DNA from: Aquatica leii
Lineage: Eukaryota; Arthropoda; Insecta; Coleoptera; Lampyridae
Assembly (NCBI GenBank): GCA_035610365.1
Contig: CM069436.1
Span: forward strand, 4,020,937-4,084,936
DNA: 64,000 bases
Direction of reading: 5' to 3'
The notes under the pieces were generated by a model. That model was not told where the DNA came from. It saw only the letters and a list, made by a program, of their open reading frames with translations, and did no database searches. A program made the position numbers and the translations under genes. This document shows positions 11,540-24,293 of the stretch, piece after piece (within the stretch, counting starts at the first letter, position 1; each line of letters starts with the position of its first letter).

Positions 11540-13240
11540 TAAAGTTTCACGTTCTCCTACGTAGTTGAATTTGTTGTTCATTTTTCCACTAATACTTTGA
11601 CTTCAGGTACTACTTGATGATCGACTATACATTTCATGCACAGATCTTCCTAAATTCTTCTAACTCAATTTCTTGAAGAATGAGTCTCCGGCAACATCAG
11701 ATTCTTTAAGAATTTTTTAATAAAACTTAAAGGTTTCCTTATTGCAGCAGCAGTAAGTTCAGAAACTTTTTCTATTAGATATATCCGTTGAGTAGGTACT
11801 TTCCGTTAATCGAAGAAATCGATGACATTACGAATAATGTTTAGTGCTTCAGAATGAACAATTTTTGATTGATTGGAATATATTGTGTCTACAAAGAAGG
11901 CAAAAATTCAAATATATTTTTCGGGGTATTTGTAAGCTTAGTAGCATAGCTGTGAATAATGCATATGTATAAGTTTAATAACAATTTTCATTTTTCAAAA
12001 GATACTATCGACACACTATTATAAAACAGAATGGACTTTCAATAACTCTAGATAAATAAAACTGTTTAAAACTACTTAAAATCTTAAGCTTAATGTTGTT
12101 TATTTTTGTTTATTAAAAAAGATACAGTACTCTCGTGTGCTTCCAAAATCAATTTCCTCCGGAAAGCCATTTTCCTCGTTGAAAGGTTGTATACAAAAAC
12201 AAATGCAATAATTTATTGTAGGTTTCATGTACCATAAACATTACGCTCGACAAATTAAAATAAAACAATTTAAATTGAAAAATAAGAATTGTGGACAAAT
12301 AGAAATTCGTGAGTTTCAACCGTCATCTTTGGAAAACAAACAAAGCTACAAAGTAATAATAAAATATTTAAGGGTCAATCAGAAGCACGAATCCAGTTTG
12401 ATTTTATATTCTTGTTGCTCTTCCTACCTTCCTTTTCCGAAAGCATTAAAAGCGTACAGAGTTATTTTTGTCTAAGCGTGACGTTCGGTAGAATTCTTTA
12501 GAAAATAAACTATTCTAAACTGGTGAATGAATTTTCAGAACAACAATATAAATTGAGTATTAATTTATGAAATTGTTTGTAAAACGTTAATGCTTTTACA
12601 AACGAGAATATAGGCAATGAAGTAAGAATAAAACAAAGTAAATCTCTTTAAATTGTGCCAAGAATAAAATAAATAGCGTCGTAAAATAGCATTTATAAGT
12701 TTCTTTAAACAGTAGTCAAATATACACATTTACACAGAATCAATTTAGAAAATATTTGAATCTCTAATTACTACCTACATACGTCCTTATTTTAACTACG
12801 TACTTTTCAAAAAAAGTATTTTATTACGTTTATACCATTTACATTTTCATCGATTTTCATTTGAATACCGTCCCTTTTAATTCTAATTTAAAATTAAATT
12901 AGTAATATGTAAAGTAGTCCGTAGAAATCCGCTTAAGATTATCAATTAATGCAAGTTACTATTTCGGTATATGGAAATTTTTTCAAATTACTTTAAATGT
13001 ATTAACTTATATGGATTCTCTTTTTTGCATAGATATATGTATACTTTAAAATATTAAGTAAACCTTTTTCCTCGCTTTTAATATTTTTCATAATACTCTG
13101 AATACGAAAAAGAGAGATTCTTTTATTCAGTATTTTTCAATAAACTTCAATTGCCTGATTGCAATTATACTTAAATTAATTAACTAATTGCATTCCAAAT
13201 GAGAATATGCTAGGTTTTTTTGTAAGTGCCAGTTTTCTAA
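11540..13240. other. AT-rich DNA; one unrecognised open frame
   Basis: No feature is recognised. An 82-codon open frame at 12227-12475 (+), lysine-rich at its start, has no motif I can name and may be chance. Confidence 0.4.
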
Positions 13241-13248
13241 AACTCTGA

Positions 13249-13542
13249 TTGTTCTTCTCTAATCCTCAATGCCTTTTCGGAACCCGTATCCTTTTTTCCC
13301 ATCTTTTTCTGTCTTTTGCTATTGTTTTCATTTTGTCCATTGTCACTGCCTTCTCTGCACCGATTTTTTTAATTTGTTGCATCCATTTTCTTCTGGGCCT
13401 GCCTCGTTGTTTTTTGATTAGCTTTTCCGTTTCCATTGTTCTTCTTGTTATTCTGTTGAGCTCCATTCTTACTATGTGTGCATACCACTGTGACGTGTCA
13501 TTAATCATTAGTTTTCCAAAAAGTCGTATGTTATTTTAATTT
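13249..13542 (-). pseudogene. LINE C-terminal tail fragment
   Basis: On the minus strand 80 codons read HIVRMELNRITRR, RGRPRRKWM and an amphipathic Lys/Arg-rich end. This H-V-x-R-M plus GRPRRKW arrangement is the tail seen in many RTE/CR1-like insect LINE polyproteins. It is the downstream end of the same kind of element whose RT and earlier parts lie at 14732-15780 on the same strand; the region between has lost the RT palm and thumb. Confidence 0.65.
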
Positions 13543-14731
13543 AACCACGTCACGGGTACGCCGACACCACTGTTAGTTATTTCGACGTAAATCGATGCTC
13601 TCGAGGGAAAGAGAGGGTGTTTCATCAAATACCTTGATCGATCCTAAGTGACTTTCTCCTTCAACGCTTGCTGCGCGTAATATATAATTGTTGGAAATCT
13701 TTGAACTGTAAGTATTTTCATTTTCACTTAATTATGGGTCGTTTACTATTACGCGTTTAGCGAAGTAAATTACAAATAAAAAATTCTGTTCATTGAATGA
13801 CGATACGACGCCATCATTATGATGGCTAAAATTTAACGTTTTGCAGTAAAGGTAGGTATATTTCACGAAGGTGATAGAATTCACCACTTCACAATTATTT
13901 GAATCGTCCCGCAAAAGGTAGCTTAGACGAATCATACAGATGGAAATAAAACATAACTGCATTTCTTCTACAACTTAAGTGTAATTGAATGTTTTCTATT
14001 TGAATAACGCATGTATTTGCATTATTTATATTAAGCCATAAGCTGTATTTTTACTTTCTATTCAGCGTTTAGCCATTTAATTATAATCAGCTCTCAGCTG
14101 CTTTTCTTTTGAATAACTAAGGGCAGTACTTAATTTTTGCTTCCAGTCGAATACTTTACACCGCCTTCAGCTTTACTCGTATTTATTGACTGTGTTCCGA
14201 TGAAGTATTCTTAAATTTTAATTGTAGTCAAGGCTAGAGTTGGGTAGACAGGCGTCGATAAATCTAAGTAACAATATTAATATAGCTGATATCCAGCTAC
14301 CTGTGATAAAGAACTTAGGTTTGGGTTAAGTCTTATAAATTGTACTCATTTAAACGTTCACTACTAAATTTTTCTTAATCACTATATTGTCGCGACTACA
14401 TTTAATCGTTAATGCTCGATCGATTTGCTTTTTTTCTTGTTCTTACTTCTGATTAAAACACACAAATTATTATTTTATCACTTATAATAATAAGAAAGTG
14501 GCGTTTGTTATTGATTAAAGAAAATGTATATACAGTGTTACTTTCTCTCGTTGACTATTGTTTATTTTTCTTTTGATCTCTTCGATAGTGGGTTCAGACG
14601 TGCCTTTGGTGTCTCTAAGCTGAAGATTTTGTCAGTAAAACGGAGTGGCGCCTATTTTTTTCTCTTTTTTATTATAACATTTTCAACTACGCTCACTCAC
14701 CGACATCTCAAGTAGCCGTGGTGACGTGGTT
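13543..14731. repeat. Repeat with short inverted ends (AACCACGTCAC) inside the LINE
   Basis: AACCACGTCAC at 13543-13553 is inverted as GTGACGTGGTT at 14721-14731. The right end, read inwards on the minus strand, resembles 44798-44960 over roughly 150 bases, including GTCGGTGAGTG, GCGCCACT, GAGACACCAAA and AACCCACT, so it is a real repeat family. No transposase is recognisable inside; open frames such as 13732-13962 (-) have no known motif. No target duplication is obvious. It may be a non-autonomous DNA transposon. Confidence 0.5.
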
Positions 14732-15780
14732 TCCTTTGTTAATATTAAATTCTTCCAATCTTTGCCCTGCTAATTGTACTTTTAATCTGACTGTTTCATA
14801 TGTACTTCTTATTACATTTATCACTTCCTTATTTACTTTTAATTCTTTCAGCGTTTTCCAAATTTCTCTTCTGTTTACTGTATCAAAAACAGCCTTCAAT
14901 TCTTCTCCTTCAATTTTTCTTGCTATTATGTATTTGATCGTATATGTAGTCCTTTGTTTGTGTATTTAATATGAAAGCTACTTGTTCTTCTCCTAATTGA
15001 CTTCTATTTGATTTCCTAACTTCCTTTCTAGAATTTTTGTATAAGTTTTGTAACTAGTTTGACCCAGGCATATTCGCCTATAGTTTTCAACCTACGTCTG
15101 TACTCCTTTCTTATAAATTGGTATTATAAGCTTATTTTCCCAGTCTCTCGAGATTTTCTTCTCTTCCCATGCGCGTTTACAGATATTCCAGAACCCGTCT
15201 GTTCCTTTTTGATCTAAGTCCTTTATGTCACCTTCTCCACATGATTTGCCAATTTTTATTTTTTTGTATGCATCCTCTACCTCTTCCCTTTTAATTTTTG
15301 TTTTCGGTTTATTTGTTTTCGACCTATACTGGCTTTCTACTTTCTCATAGTACATACTTTTGTAGAAATATTTCCATGTTTTTAGTTTTTTTCTTTCATA
15401 CTCCTCATTCATTTTATTCTTGTTTAAAAATTCCTGGAATTCGTTTTATGTAATTCCGTTAACTCTTCTCCGATCTTTTTACAGTTTTTGCTATCTTAAT
15501 CGCTTTTTTCGCTTTGTTTCTTTTTTCTTTATAATCTTCCTTATCCTACATTAGTTTTGTTTAGATATATCGTTTCCAAGCTCTCCTAAATTCCTTTGCC
15601 ATTTCTCTTATTTCTTCAGTCCACCACCTTGTCATTTTCACATACTTGTTACCTTCTTCAATATTTTCATAAAAATTTTCTATCATTCATCTAACGTCCG
15701 CGTTGATTTTAGATTCTTCTTTCTTTGAAATTCTTCGTCCGTTTTTTTCTGGTATTTTTTTTCTTCTGTGCAGTTTTAAG
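14732..15780 (-). pseudogene. LINE relic: linker and RT N-terminal part
   Basis: Read on the minus strand from 15780. Near 15625 TRWWTEEIREMAKEFRRAWK is the conserved linker after the endonuclease in RTE/CR1-type LINEs. At 15412-15092 come WKYFYKSMYYEK, GKSCGEGDIK and ENKLIIPIYKKG (RT blocks 0-1, the latter usually W-x-x-A-x-I-x-P-I-x-KKGD). At 14899-14735 KAVFDTVNRREIWKTLKEL is the first catalytic RT block (usual form AFDxVDR). The sequence stops at INKG, just before the QGDxLSP block, at the boundary of the repeat at 13543-14731. Frameshifts separate the segments. Confidence 0.75.
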
Positions 15781-15789
15781 TTAACTCTG

Positions 15790-18519
15790 ATAGAAAAAAG
15801 CTAATATTTTTATTAGATAGTAGAAACAACTTAAATGTCTGCAACTCAAACAACTGTTTTGATATTACTTAAACTGCAGTTTTCTGAAACCAAGGATTTA
15901 TTAATCGTTTATTTTAATTGTCCCCTTTAAACTAATTTATTAATTTTAGTAAATGTTATAATCCCATTAACAATTGATTGCGTGTAACGCGACAGCTTTG
16001 TTTCAAAACCGAACCCAACGGGCGAGGTTTTCATTTAGGTGAAGCGCTGTAACATTTAAAGGCACGAAATTTGTATTAAAGTGCTTAGTCGACAACAATT
16101 TAATATACAAAATTATCAACAATTACTTGTCTTTTTTTATGTTAGTATTATAGGTACCTACTTAGATAATTACAACCACTGCAACTCGATAAATTTAAAA
16201 TTTCATTTTCTGAATATTTACCTATCACAGTTTTCTTAAATAACCACTTTGCTTAGATAAACAAAGTATAAAAAACAAATAAAAATTTTTATTGGCTTGT
16301 GGACTATAAAAAAGCCATTTCCGCTCGATCTAAAGAGAACTGTAGATGAAACTTAACGTTCGCGTCCAGTGAGACTGTTACAAAAAAATCAGGTTCCTCG
16401 AGTTGGACCGCCAAGAATAAATTGTTACGCTGGTCTTCTTGTAATAAAACAAAGCAACCGCTAACACAGCTTCTTTGAAGAGGGATCGCAGGCTTTGTTA
16501 TGCAAAATTATAATGTAAATCTAAAAAAAGGCGCCAAGACGATGAAAGATTAAGTTAGGGAGATACCGTCTAACTCTATCCGTAGCTAAAAAAGAATAAA
16601 TAACACCACAAGAAGTAATAACGCAGAATATATATATTTAATTATCACAGAAGATGAAGGAGGTACAGAAATATAAGTTTTCGCAAATATTTATACGTGA
16701 GTCGAATGAATTATAAGTTGCGTCGAATAGTGAGCAACACACCGTACAACAAGCTGACCCTGTCGGTCTAAACTTTTACATAAACATGACGTCTGAATTT
16801 ATATTCGCAAATTTTAAAATTGTAGACAAACAAACAACTTAAGTCTTCGAGACTCAACGCGCACTGCATATGAGCTTGTGAAGCACAAAAATATTATTAA
16901 TTGTGTTAACCTAACATGCACGTACGATCATAAACACAAATCAAATAAAATTGAAATAGTAATACTCACAGTTAGGTTTTATCCAGTAGGGCATTAGCTA
17001 ATTCCGTACTTAAGTTACCTAAAAAGTAACATTAAACCCAATATAAACGAACATATAATATTAACACAAGTAACAGGTCCCCTTATCATTCAATCATTTA
17101 AGAACGCAAATGCGCAGCGTTTCCCATTGACCAAGCGGAGTAACTTTTCCCAGTTTTTGTAGTAATCCGTCTCCTAAAAGAGGGATAATCCTGAAGGTTT
17201 CCAACCCTTGACGGTGTATAAGCAATAACGTTAACACCAACGTGACGTCATGGAAATTTTTCGACCACCAGATGTTACAAACGTCACTGATAAAATTACG
17301 GGTGGAGAGATCGGACTCGCTAAAGAATTAATTTAAGCCCTCAATACAAAAACGTCATAAAATTACATACCCCAAAATAAGCTTTCACTCAAGACTATGT
17401 AAACTTCGCCCACATACCCCCGTAGAGCATCGTGAACCAACTTAATAATGAAAGCTTTTTGTTGGGTCGGAAAGACCGCTAAGAACGGTCCGTAATTTAC
17501 AAAACATTAGCAGGAAATGAAATCGTTTTCACAGGCGACTGAGAAGAAAAGGATAGCGTATGTCGCGGGACAAATTTTATACTAGAAAATTGAACTACCA
17601 AATTTTGTACATAACAAGACCTTTCTTTTTAAATATTCGCCTTTATCCACGTTATTAATGTGTGCAATAATTTAACTTCATATGCTGTGCTTGTGAGGAT
17701 TTTTCTAGGGTAAAACTTCAAAATCAAAGTATTCGGGACGTAACTTAAGGACACACCTGCTATGTTATAAGTGAAAAGTCATTTGGAAGCTTGGCGCATT
17801 CGGGGTCATAAAGCTCATTGATTAAATTACAGCGAATCATTTGTGATATCAATCTATATCTAATTTTTATTCTTCCGTTCACGTTTAACAATTTTAGGAA
17901 GCGATTCAGGTACGCCATGGCTACTAGCATAACTCGACAATCTAAGTACAATTCGTTTATTATCTAATAATTTATGAAACGGTCAAACGTAAATACGTAC
18001 GACTTAGATTTATGTGTTATCACAACTAATGCATGCAGATTTGTTTGTGTCATTAGAGATTAAATTTATCACAAGTGCACTGCTTCTGATTGCAAAAATC
18101 ACTGGTTTCGCATGGAGTCAAGTTTTTATTGCACGCTTACCTATTAAGTTATACTTTCGGACAGTAATACGATAATTAAATGTACGAAGTGTTGCCTAAT
18201 CTAATGGGCTGGCAGCATCTTTCTTATCTGTAATATTTGTTAACGAACTCTCAATTACTCATATCTGTGTACAAAGTTTTATTTTAACCTCTTTCTCCCT
18301 TTGTTGAAATAAATATACTTGGTGTTATACTTTTGTTTTAAAATTTGGTTACATTCATTGTTCGACAGATATAAACGGGATCTGTGATTAATATTTCCTT
18401 GCGCTTTTTCATTTATCTTAATTAGCACACCGATGATCATCTGCGACTCTCTCTCCAGAATATTGGGCTAGCCGCCTAGCTTTAAGTTATGGGTAAATTT
18501 ATGTAACAAGTGCTTTAAT
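15790..18519. other. AT-rich DNA, no gene seen
   Basis: I recognise nothing here. Open frames are short and without known motifs (the largest is 63 codons at 17760-17951, minus). The stretch at 17070-17480 is less AT-rich than its surroundings and may hold an unidentified old insertion. Confidence 0.4.
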
Positions 18520-18523
18520 GTCG

Positions 18524-19573
18524 TGTTACAAGCTATAGGTCTTACGAACCTTGCACGGCCAACTCACACTAGTCGGATATAGGGGAGGTTCACAAAAATA
18601 GAATTTAAAGGGCGCCAGATCTTTATAAGGTCCTAGCTTGTAACGAAATAAGGATCGTAACCCTAGTTACATTGGTTTTCGTGTAACCAAAAAAAGAAAA
18701 AGATAAATAGGTATAACAATTTTAATTTAATAACGTAGATTATTAACAACGAACTCCAGAAATTTACCTATGGTTCACAGCATGCGATATAACACAAAAT
18801 AATTAATGAAAATATCTAAGTGGTATTGAAACAATTATTGTAATTGCGTACGTTAGAACAAGCAAAGTTCCGGGAGTGACTTTTCTGACGACAAAAAAAT
18901 TAAATAAAACATACCAACTATCCAATACTTGCTCGAAGAAAACGTTTTCCTCCTCCTGGAATAAATTTGAATAGCAAATCGTGTCAACACAGGGACTCAC
19001 GAAAGAAAAAATATACCAAATTTTTAATTAATACTAAAAGAAATTACACATAAAAACCCGATTATCGAATGATGTTGCACACATTAAGTAAAAGTTAGTA
19101 CCGTAATCGACTGACGCATAAGGAGTAGTATCTCGGAGAAAAGTTCCTGTCGAGACTTCGTTTTTAGTTTGAACGTAGACCTCGAATTATAATCGTTCCA
19201 TGAAGGTATTAGTGGATATAAGCCCTCATCGATCGATAATACATCGAAACATACAGCCAAAACGTGGCGGGACGTGCTATCAAATTACCAAAGAATTCTA
19301 AAAACTAATATGAAAAGCTTACCCTGTGGTGATTAAACTACTAGAAATGCGTTTTCAAATTATAATTTCATTTCCATTAACGCCGATGTTATAAGATTAA
19401 GAGCAATTAAGAGATTACACCATCACAAGCACGAATTTTAAGTAGTTGACGGTTTGACGTCTTGACAGGAAATAAAGTAAAACTAAACTTGCCAGAGAGC
19501 GACGAAAACAGAAATCTAGCTTGAAGGTAATTAATATACAGGGTATTACATTATGAAATTTATGCACGTAACA
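18524..19573 (+). mobile_element. Solo LTR, family 1, copy B (1,050 bp)
   Basis: Begins TGTTACAAGCT and ends GCACGTAACA, with a perfect 4-bp duplication GTCG on both sides (18520-18523 and 19574-19577). It shares ordered blocks with the copies at 10725-11532 and, inverted, 54574-55894. A TTATAAGG box near 18633 could be the LTR promoter. The 65-codon frame on the minus strand at 18803-19000 lies inside and is not a gene. Confidence 0.85.
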
Positions 19574-19577
19574 GTCG

Positions 19578-20463
19578 CACTTTTAAATATACAATCTACA
19601 GTCGTCGGTAACTTGACAGTTGTCAATAACGAACTGTAATTATAACTGACAATCGCCACAAAATGGCGCATTTCTAAAAAATAAAATATAAATTCAAAAA
19701 TCTTTACTTTTGTACATTTGTCATTAACTATAATAACATAATATAAGCAACACTTATTTATATAAAGTTTAGTATTATCCAATTAACAAACTTGTTAGAT
19801 GTTTTTTAAAGACTGAAATTTAATACTCATTTTACCGCACTGTAGAGGATATTACAAAAGTTTCATAAAAGGTACGTAAAAATCAAGTTAATTTGATGTA
19901 CAAAGAATTATAAAATACGGTTAACACTTAAGGTTACTAAAATAGTTATTTACATGCGCGTATAGCAAATTACATTTTACAGTTTGAAATTAATTTAGAG
20001 CATGACGTGTAGCGGATTGTTTCAATAATTGAGCGATGTAAATGGTTAATGCACAAAAAACACAACGATCTTGTTTTGAAATGTAGATTGTTATAGTAAA
20101 AAAATTGTTATGGGTTCTCGCTTTGTATAAAGTTTGCTCAGTTTAAACACAGTAGGAAATATTGCACCATCTTCAGCTTACGTCAATGTCTACGGATTTG
20201 CGTCTTTATCCTAAATTGAAAAGTCAGCACGTGTTGATGAAATGCTCAGTGTTAATTTAAGAATCTGTGAACATTCGCATATTTATTAGTGTAAATCAAA
20301 TAAAAATTCAATAGTTGAATGTGATTGTCATAAACAGGTATTTCTATTTTGCGGTGAAGTTAAATTTTCCATCACCATCACGAGATCATATAATCATCGT
20401 TGCCTATTAAACACGAACATCTTAGTTACTGTCATCTATTTTTTATTTAGCAGCACACCTGTC
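19578..20463. other. AT-rich DNA, no gene seen
   Basis: No coding or RNA feature is recognised between the solo LTR and the left direct repeat of the rDNA fragment. Confidence 0.45.
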
Positions 20464-20504
20464 CGGCCTACAGACTCAATTTAAATATCATTTCAAATTG
20501 AAAG
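20464..20504. repeat. 41-bp direct repeat, left of rDNA fragment
   Basis: Begins CGGCCTACAGACTC and ends AATTGAAAG; it is repeated at 21736-21776 with one mismatch. It is AT-rich, unlike the rDNA it borders. Confidence 0.85.
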
Positions 20505-21533
20505 CAGGTGGTAAACTCCATCTAAGGCTAAATATTACCACGAGACGATGGAAAGTTGAAAAGAACTTTGAAGAGAGAGTTCAAGAGTACGTGAAACCGT
20601 TCAGGGGTGAACCTGAGAAACCCGAAAGGTCGAAAGCCGAGATACAGCGTTCGTCCGCGTCGTCGATCGAAAAATTTCGCCTACGGTCAATCGCCGTCAG
20701 GGATCTTTCGAGGCGCGACGCGGCGACGTGCACTTTTCGGCGAGTAGGACGTCGCGACCCGTTGGGTAGTAGCCGACGTTCAACGGGGACGTCCGGGAAG
20801 CTCGGAAAGACGAAGCGCGCCGCGTGTCCGTCCCAGTCTTCCGAACCCGTTCGGCGTCCTCCCGGCGTACAACGGCACGCCCGACGCGATGTAAAATTGA
20901 AAATCAAACGAACCGACGGGCGGAGCGCCTTCGAGCGCGCCCGTCCCGTCGTCGTTCGACGAAAGTCGTCCGGTACCGGCAGATTCGAGGCGGCCCAGAG
21001 CCGTCGACTCCGGGAAAGGCGGGTTCCGACGCGACGGTGTTCTCGGGCGACTTAAACGCGTCGCATCCGCCGTCGATCTGCGACGCTATTGCTTTGGGTA
21101 ATCTCAGGACCCGTCTTGAAAGACGGACCAACGAGTCAAACGTGCGCGCGAGTCAATGGGCGCATTCGATAAACCCAAAGGCAAAGCGAAAGCGAAGAAC
21201 GGATCGCGCGTCGTCGTCGTTTGCGCGGCGGCAACGCGTCTTCCGTCCATTGGGAGGATGAGCTCGCCGCCTGCAGGGGGGTCGCTCCGCACTCCCGAGG
21301 CGTCTCACTTCGGTATCGGAGCGTGTCGTCGTCGGCGATCGATCTCGGTCAGTCGTCGGCGCGCCCTTCGGTACCGGAGACGCACCTCTAGCGCGCACGC
21401 TAGTACCCGTAAGATGGTGAACTATGCCTGGTCAGGACGAAGTCAGGGGAAACCCTGATGGAAGTCCGCAGCGATTCTGATGTGCAAATCGATCGTCAGA
21501 ACTAGGTATAGGGGCGAAAGACCAATCGAACCG

Positions 21534-21576
<43 letters not shown>

Positions 21577-21735
21577 CGCTCGCATCGAGAGAGTCTCATG
21601 CGGTAAAGCGAATGATTAGAGCGAATCGGGGTCGAAACGACCTCTACCTATTCTCAAACTTTAAATGTGTGAGATCTCCGGCTTGCCCGAATTAACGAAG
21701 CCGCGAGATCGGATCTAGAGTGCCAAGTGAGCCAA
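20505..21735 (+). rRNA. 28S rRNA gene fragment (pseudogene), divergent D2 to D3 region
   Basis: This is a GC-rich partial large-subunit rRNA sequence in AT-rich DNA. Conserved blocks are recognisable in their normal order: GGTGGTAAACTCCATCTAAG at the start, the GAAAAGAACTTTGAAGAGAG block near 20560, AAACCCGAAAGGTCGAA near 20617, the AGTCAATGGGCGC block near 21150, GATGGTGAACTATGCCTGGT at about 21413, TAGTAGCTGGTTCCCTCCGA near 21537, and CGGCTTGCCCGAATTAACGA near 21680. It stops inside AGTGCCAAGTGAGCCAA. Roughly 25 bases of the conserved ACGAGACCGATAG...GGGAAAG stretch are missing near 20542. Compared with canonical sequences there are several substitutions at normally conserved sites. It is about 1.2 kb of a molecule of roughly 4 kb. 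Open frames of up to 185 codons in this region are by-products of GC-rich rRNA. Confidence 0.9.
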
Positions 21736-21776
21736 CGGCCTACAGACTCAATTTAAATATCATTTGAAATTGAAAG
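21736..21776. repeat. 41-bp direct repeat, right of rDNA fragment
   Basis: Second copy of the 20464-20504 repeat with one substitution (C to G). It abuts the 28S sequence without extra bases, so the pair could be a long target-site duplication or a repeat at which rDNA was captured. Confidence 0.85.
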
Positions 21777-21779
21777 TTT

Positions 21780-24163
21780 AGTGCATATTTTGTTGTAATA
21801 TTCGAACGTAAGCTACGCAGTTTTTGTGATACTACGGTAAGATACTTTATTTTCGAGATTTTAATTTAATGTTTATTGCCATTAGCACTAGCAGTATTTA
21901 TAGCATTTAAGTACCCTGTTTCTGTATGTCAAATTTTTGTGTCGGTCGTATGTGCGACGACCAAGTATACCCTTGCTGCCACAATTAATTTACACTGTTT
22001 TTTTCAAATTTCAAATACTACCGTAATTACCTTCTTGTACATAACTCGCTATTTTTATAAATCTGTAATTAAGATTACTGTGATATTGCTTTATGAATAG
22101 TTGTTAGATTTATATTTCTTTTTTATCCATTGTTGTTGAAATAATTGTACTTAAAAAATGTATTTATAAAATAGTTAAGTAATAGTTTATTATCAAACGT
22201 TGAATTTAAAATTCACACTACATTAAAAAAACTAGAAAAATGACTACACCGTATGCACGTCATTTTATGTTTTATTCATACCACACCACGGTTAAAAGTG
22301 TAAAGACATCGATTACTTAGGGGAGAAAATCCCAACTTTTATTACATATTCTGACGTTTTAATTTTTAAATTTTAAACATCTTTACGTTCATGCCTTTAT
22401 AAAATAAAGTGGAAGTAGTCCCAGCTTATTCGGTACTAGAAAGAACAAGAGAAACTGCAAGAGCCAATTTATTAGAGACCAAAATTGACAATCGACGACT
22501 GCTAATAATACTTTCTCGAACACCCGTTCTTAACATTTTTATCAAGCTTTCGCAAATGATGTAGAAGATCCTGAATGAATTCTGAAGTAGCTTTATTGCT
22601 CAGAAATACTCCCCACCACCGATCTCACATCTTGATGCAAAATTTTCCGTAGGGTAAAATGCAATCGATTCAATTCTCATTTGTGTCTGCAGCGGAGATT
22701 TTAATGAGGGAACTCAAAGCATTGTAAGAGGATTTTATTACATCAACCGTCAATATATACTCTACGCCTTTTGGCACTCTTTTGTATATAAAATGCGAAT
22801 TTTAGACAGAAAATAAACACAGCTTTGAATGTACAAAGAACCAACTGCTTCATTTAATCAAAAAATAAAATCGCGTATATTTTTTAAAATATTCAATAGC
22901 AAAACACTAATAAAAGTTTAAAATCCCTTGCAACCGTCTTGCCGTATATAAGTGTTATAAGTTTTCTACTTTGTGCAAGTGTCACGCAAGCACTACATTT
23001 GTAAAACTTTCTTTAGTAAGCACCCAACTTCTATAACAGTTTCCATTATTTTTATGTTTTTCAATTATTTTCAAATTAAAATCATTACTTTTGGTTGAAT
23101 GACGGTCGCTGTAGAAACAAATTCATATGTAAATACTCATCCGCACCCTTACGAAGGATAACACAAAATACATGCATAATTTTACTTCAACGGTAATTTT
23201 GTTATATACATAAACCTCTAGCAGAAGCAAAATGAAGAACATTTAAACCGTCCAGGGTTTTTACTTAGTAACACTCTAGGGATAAATTAATTCTGCTAGT
23301 AACAGTTGATGTGGCTATTAGTACTAGTAAAGTAAGGAAAATTCAGATTTTACCAGCACTTCATCTAAGCAATGAAGTTTAAGCTTATTGACCCGTAAAA
23401 AAATTTAAATTATTATTAGTTTTTTGTATCTACAAATTTATTTTTTCAAACTCACTAAATTACCTTTACTTTTGACTTTCGTTTATCCTCAAACACGAGC
23501 TTCGTAACATTTGTGATAATAAATTTTATTTGTTGCTTCTTCATCCACTTTAGAAAAAATGTAAACCTTCCACACAAATATAAAAATTATATTTTATAAT
23601 AAGAAGTTCGTATTAATGCTTGTCATGCCATCTGTTTCAAATTTAATATTACTGACGAATACTATTATCAAATTTACGTTATCAATTTTTTAAAAACCAG
23701 TTTGGCTGATGACAGTTTTTTTTGAATTGACGATTGGCGACTTTACAAAATTGTCGACAAAATTTGATAATTTGCAACATTTTGGAACGTTTTTTACGAT
23801 GTAGATAATGCAAACGTAAAAGAATTATCCCATATAAATACTGGAGTTGAATGATACTGATTTTTAATTAAAAATAATTACATATCTAGTTATATAAGAT
23901 TGAAGCTATATTGATAACGTTTTACATTTTTTGAATGTTTGTATTGTTTAAGGAATTTGAGTTTTGTTGTTTATGTATATATTTTGTGTAATAAACTTGT
24001 GTCTTATTGAATTTTGCTATATATAAAAAGAAATGTACAATTTTGATATAAATCTAAGAATATTTAAAAACGTATTAACAAAAATCACTTGGTTTTAAAC
24101 TTACTTACAAATAAAATACAAAGAACACAATAAAAAGACAGTTATGTAGTATTTTAATAATTT
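21780..24163. other. AT-rich DNA, no gene seen
   Basis: No element is recognised. The 74-codon open frame at 21876-22100 (+) is hydrophobic and without motif support, most likely chance. Confidence 0.45.
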
Positions 24164-24293
24164 AGTGTTGCCAGGTGATTTATCGCCAATTTGACGATTT
24201 TTTACTTTGGTGCCAATGTTTTTTATTTGGCGATTTATGGTGACTTTCCGTTTTAAAGTTGGCTACATAACATTTGACTAAATTGGCAACACT
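24164..24293. mobile_element. Foldback/MITE-like element (130 bp)
   Basis: AGTGTTGCCA at 24164-24173 is inverted as TGGCAACACT at 24284-24293. A second inverted pair lies inside (ATCGCCAA near 24180 and TTGGCGAT near 24228), so the piece can fold into a long hairpin. No clear target duplication is visible. It lies 320 bp from the larger transposon. Confidence 0.5.

Noticed and set aside
18803..19000. 65-codon minus-strand frame
   Set aside because: It lies entirely within a solo LTR defined by ends, duplication and homologous copies.
20498..21458. Arg/Ser-rich open frames of up to 185 codons on both strands
   Set aside because: They lie within the GC-rich 28S rRNA fragment, where stop codons are rare by composition. 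Conserved rRNA blocks explain the sequence.
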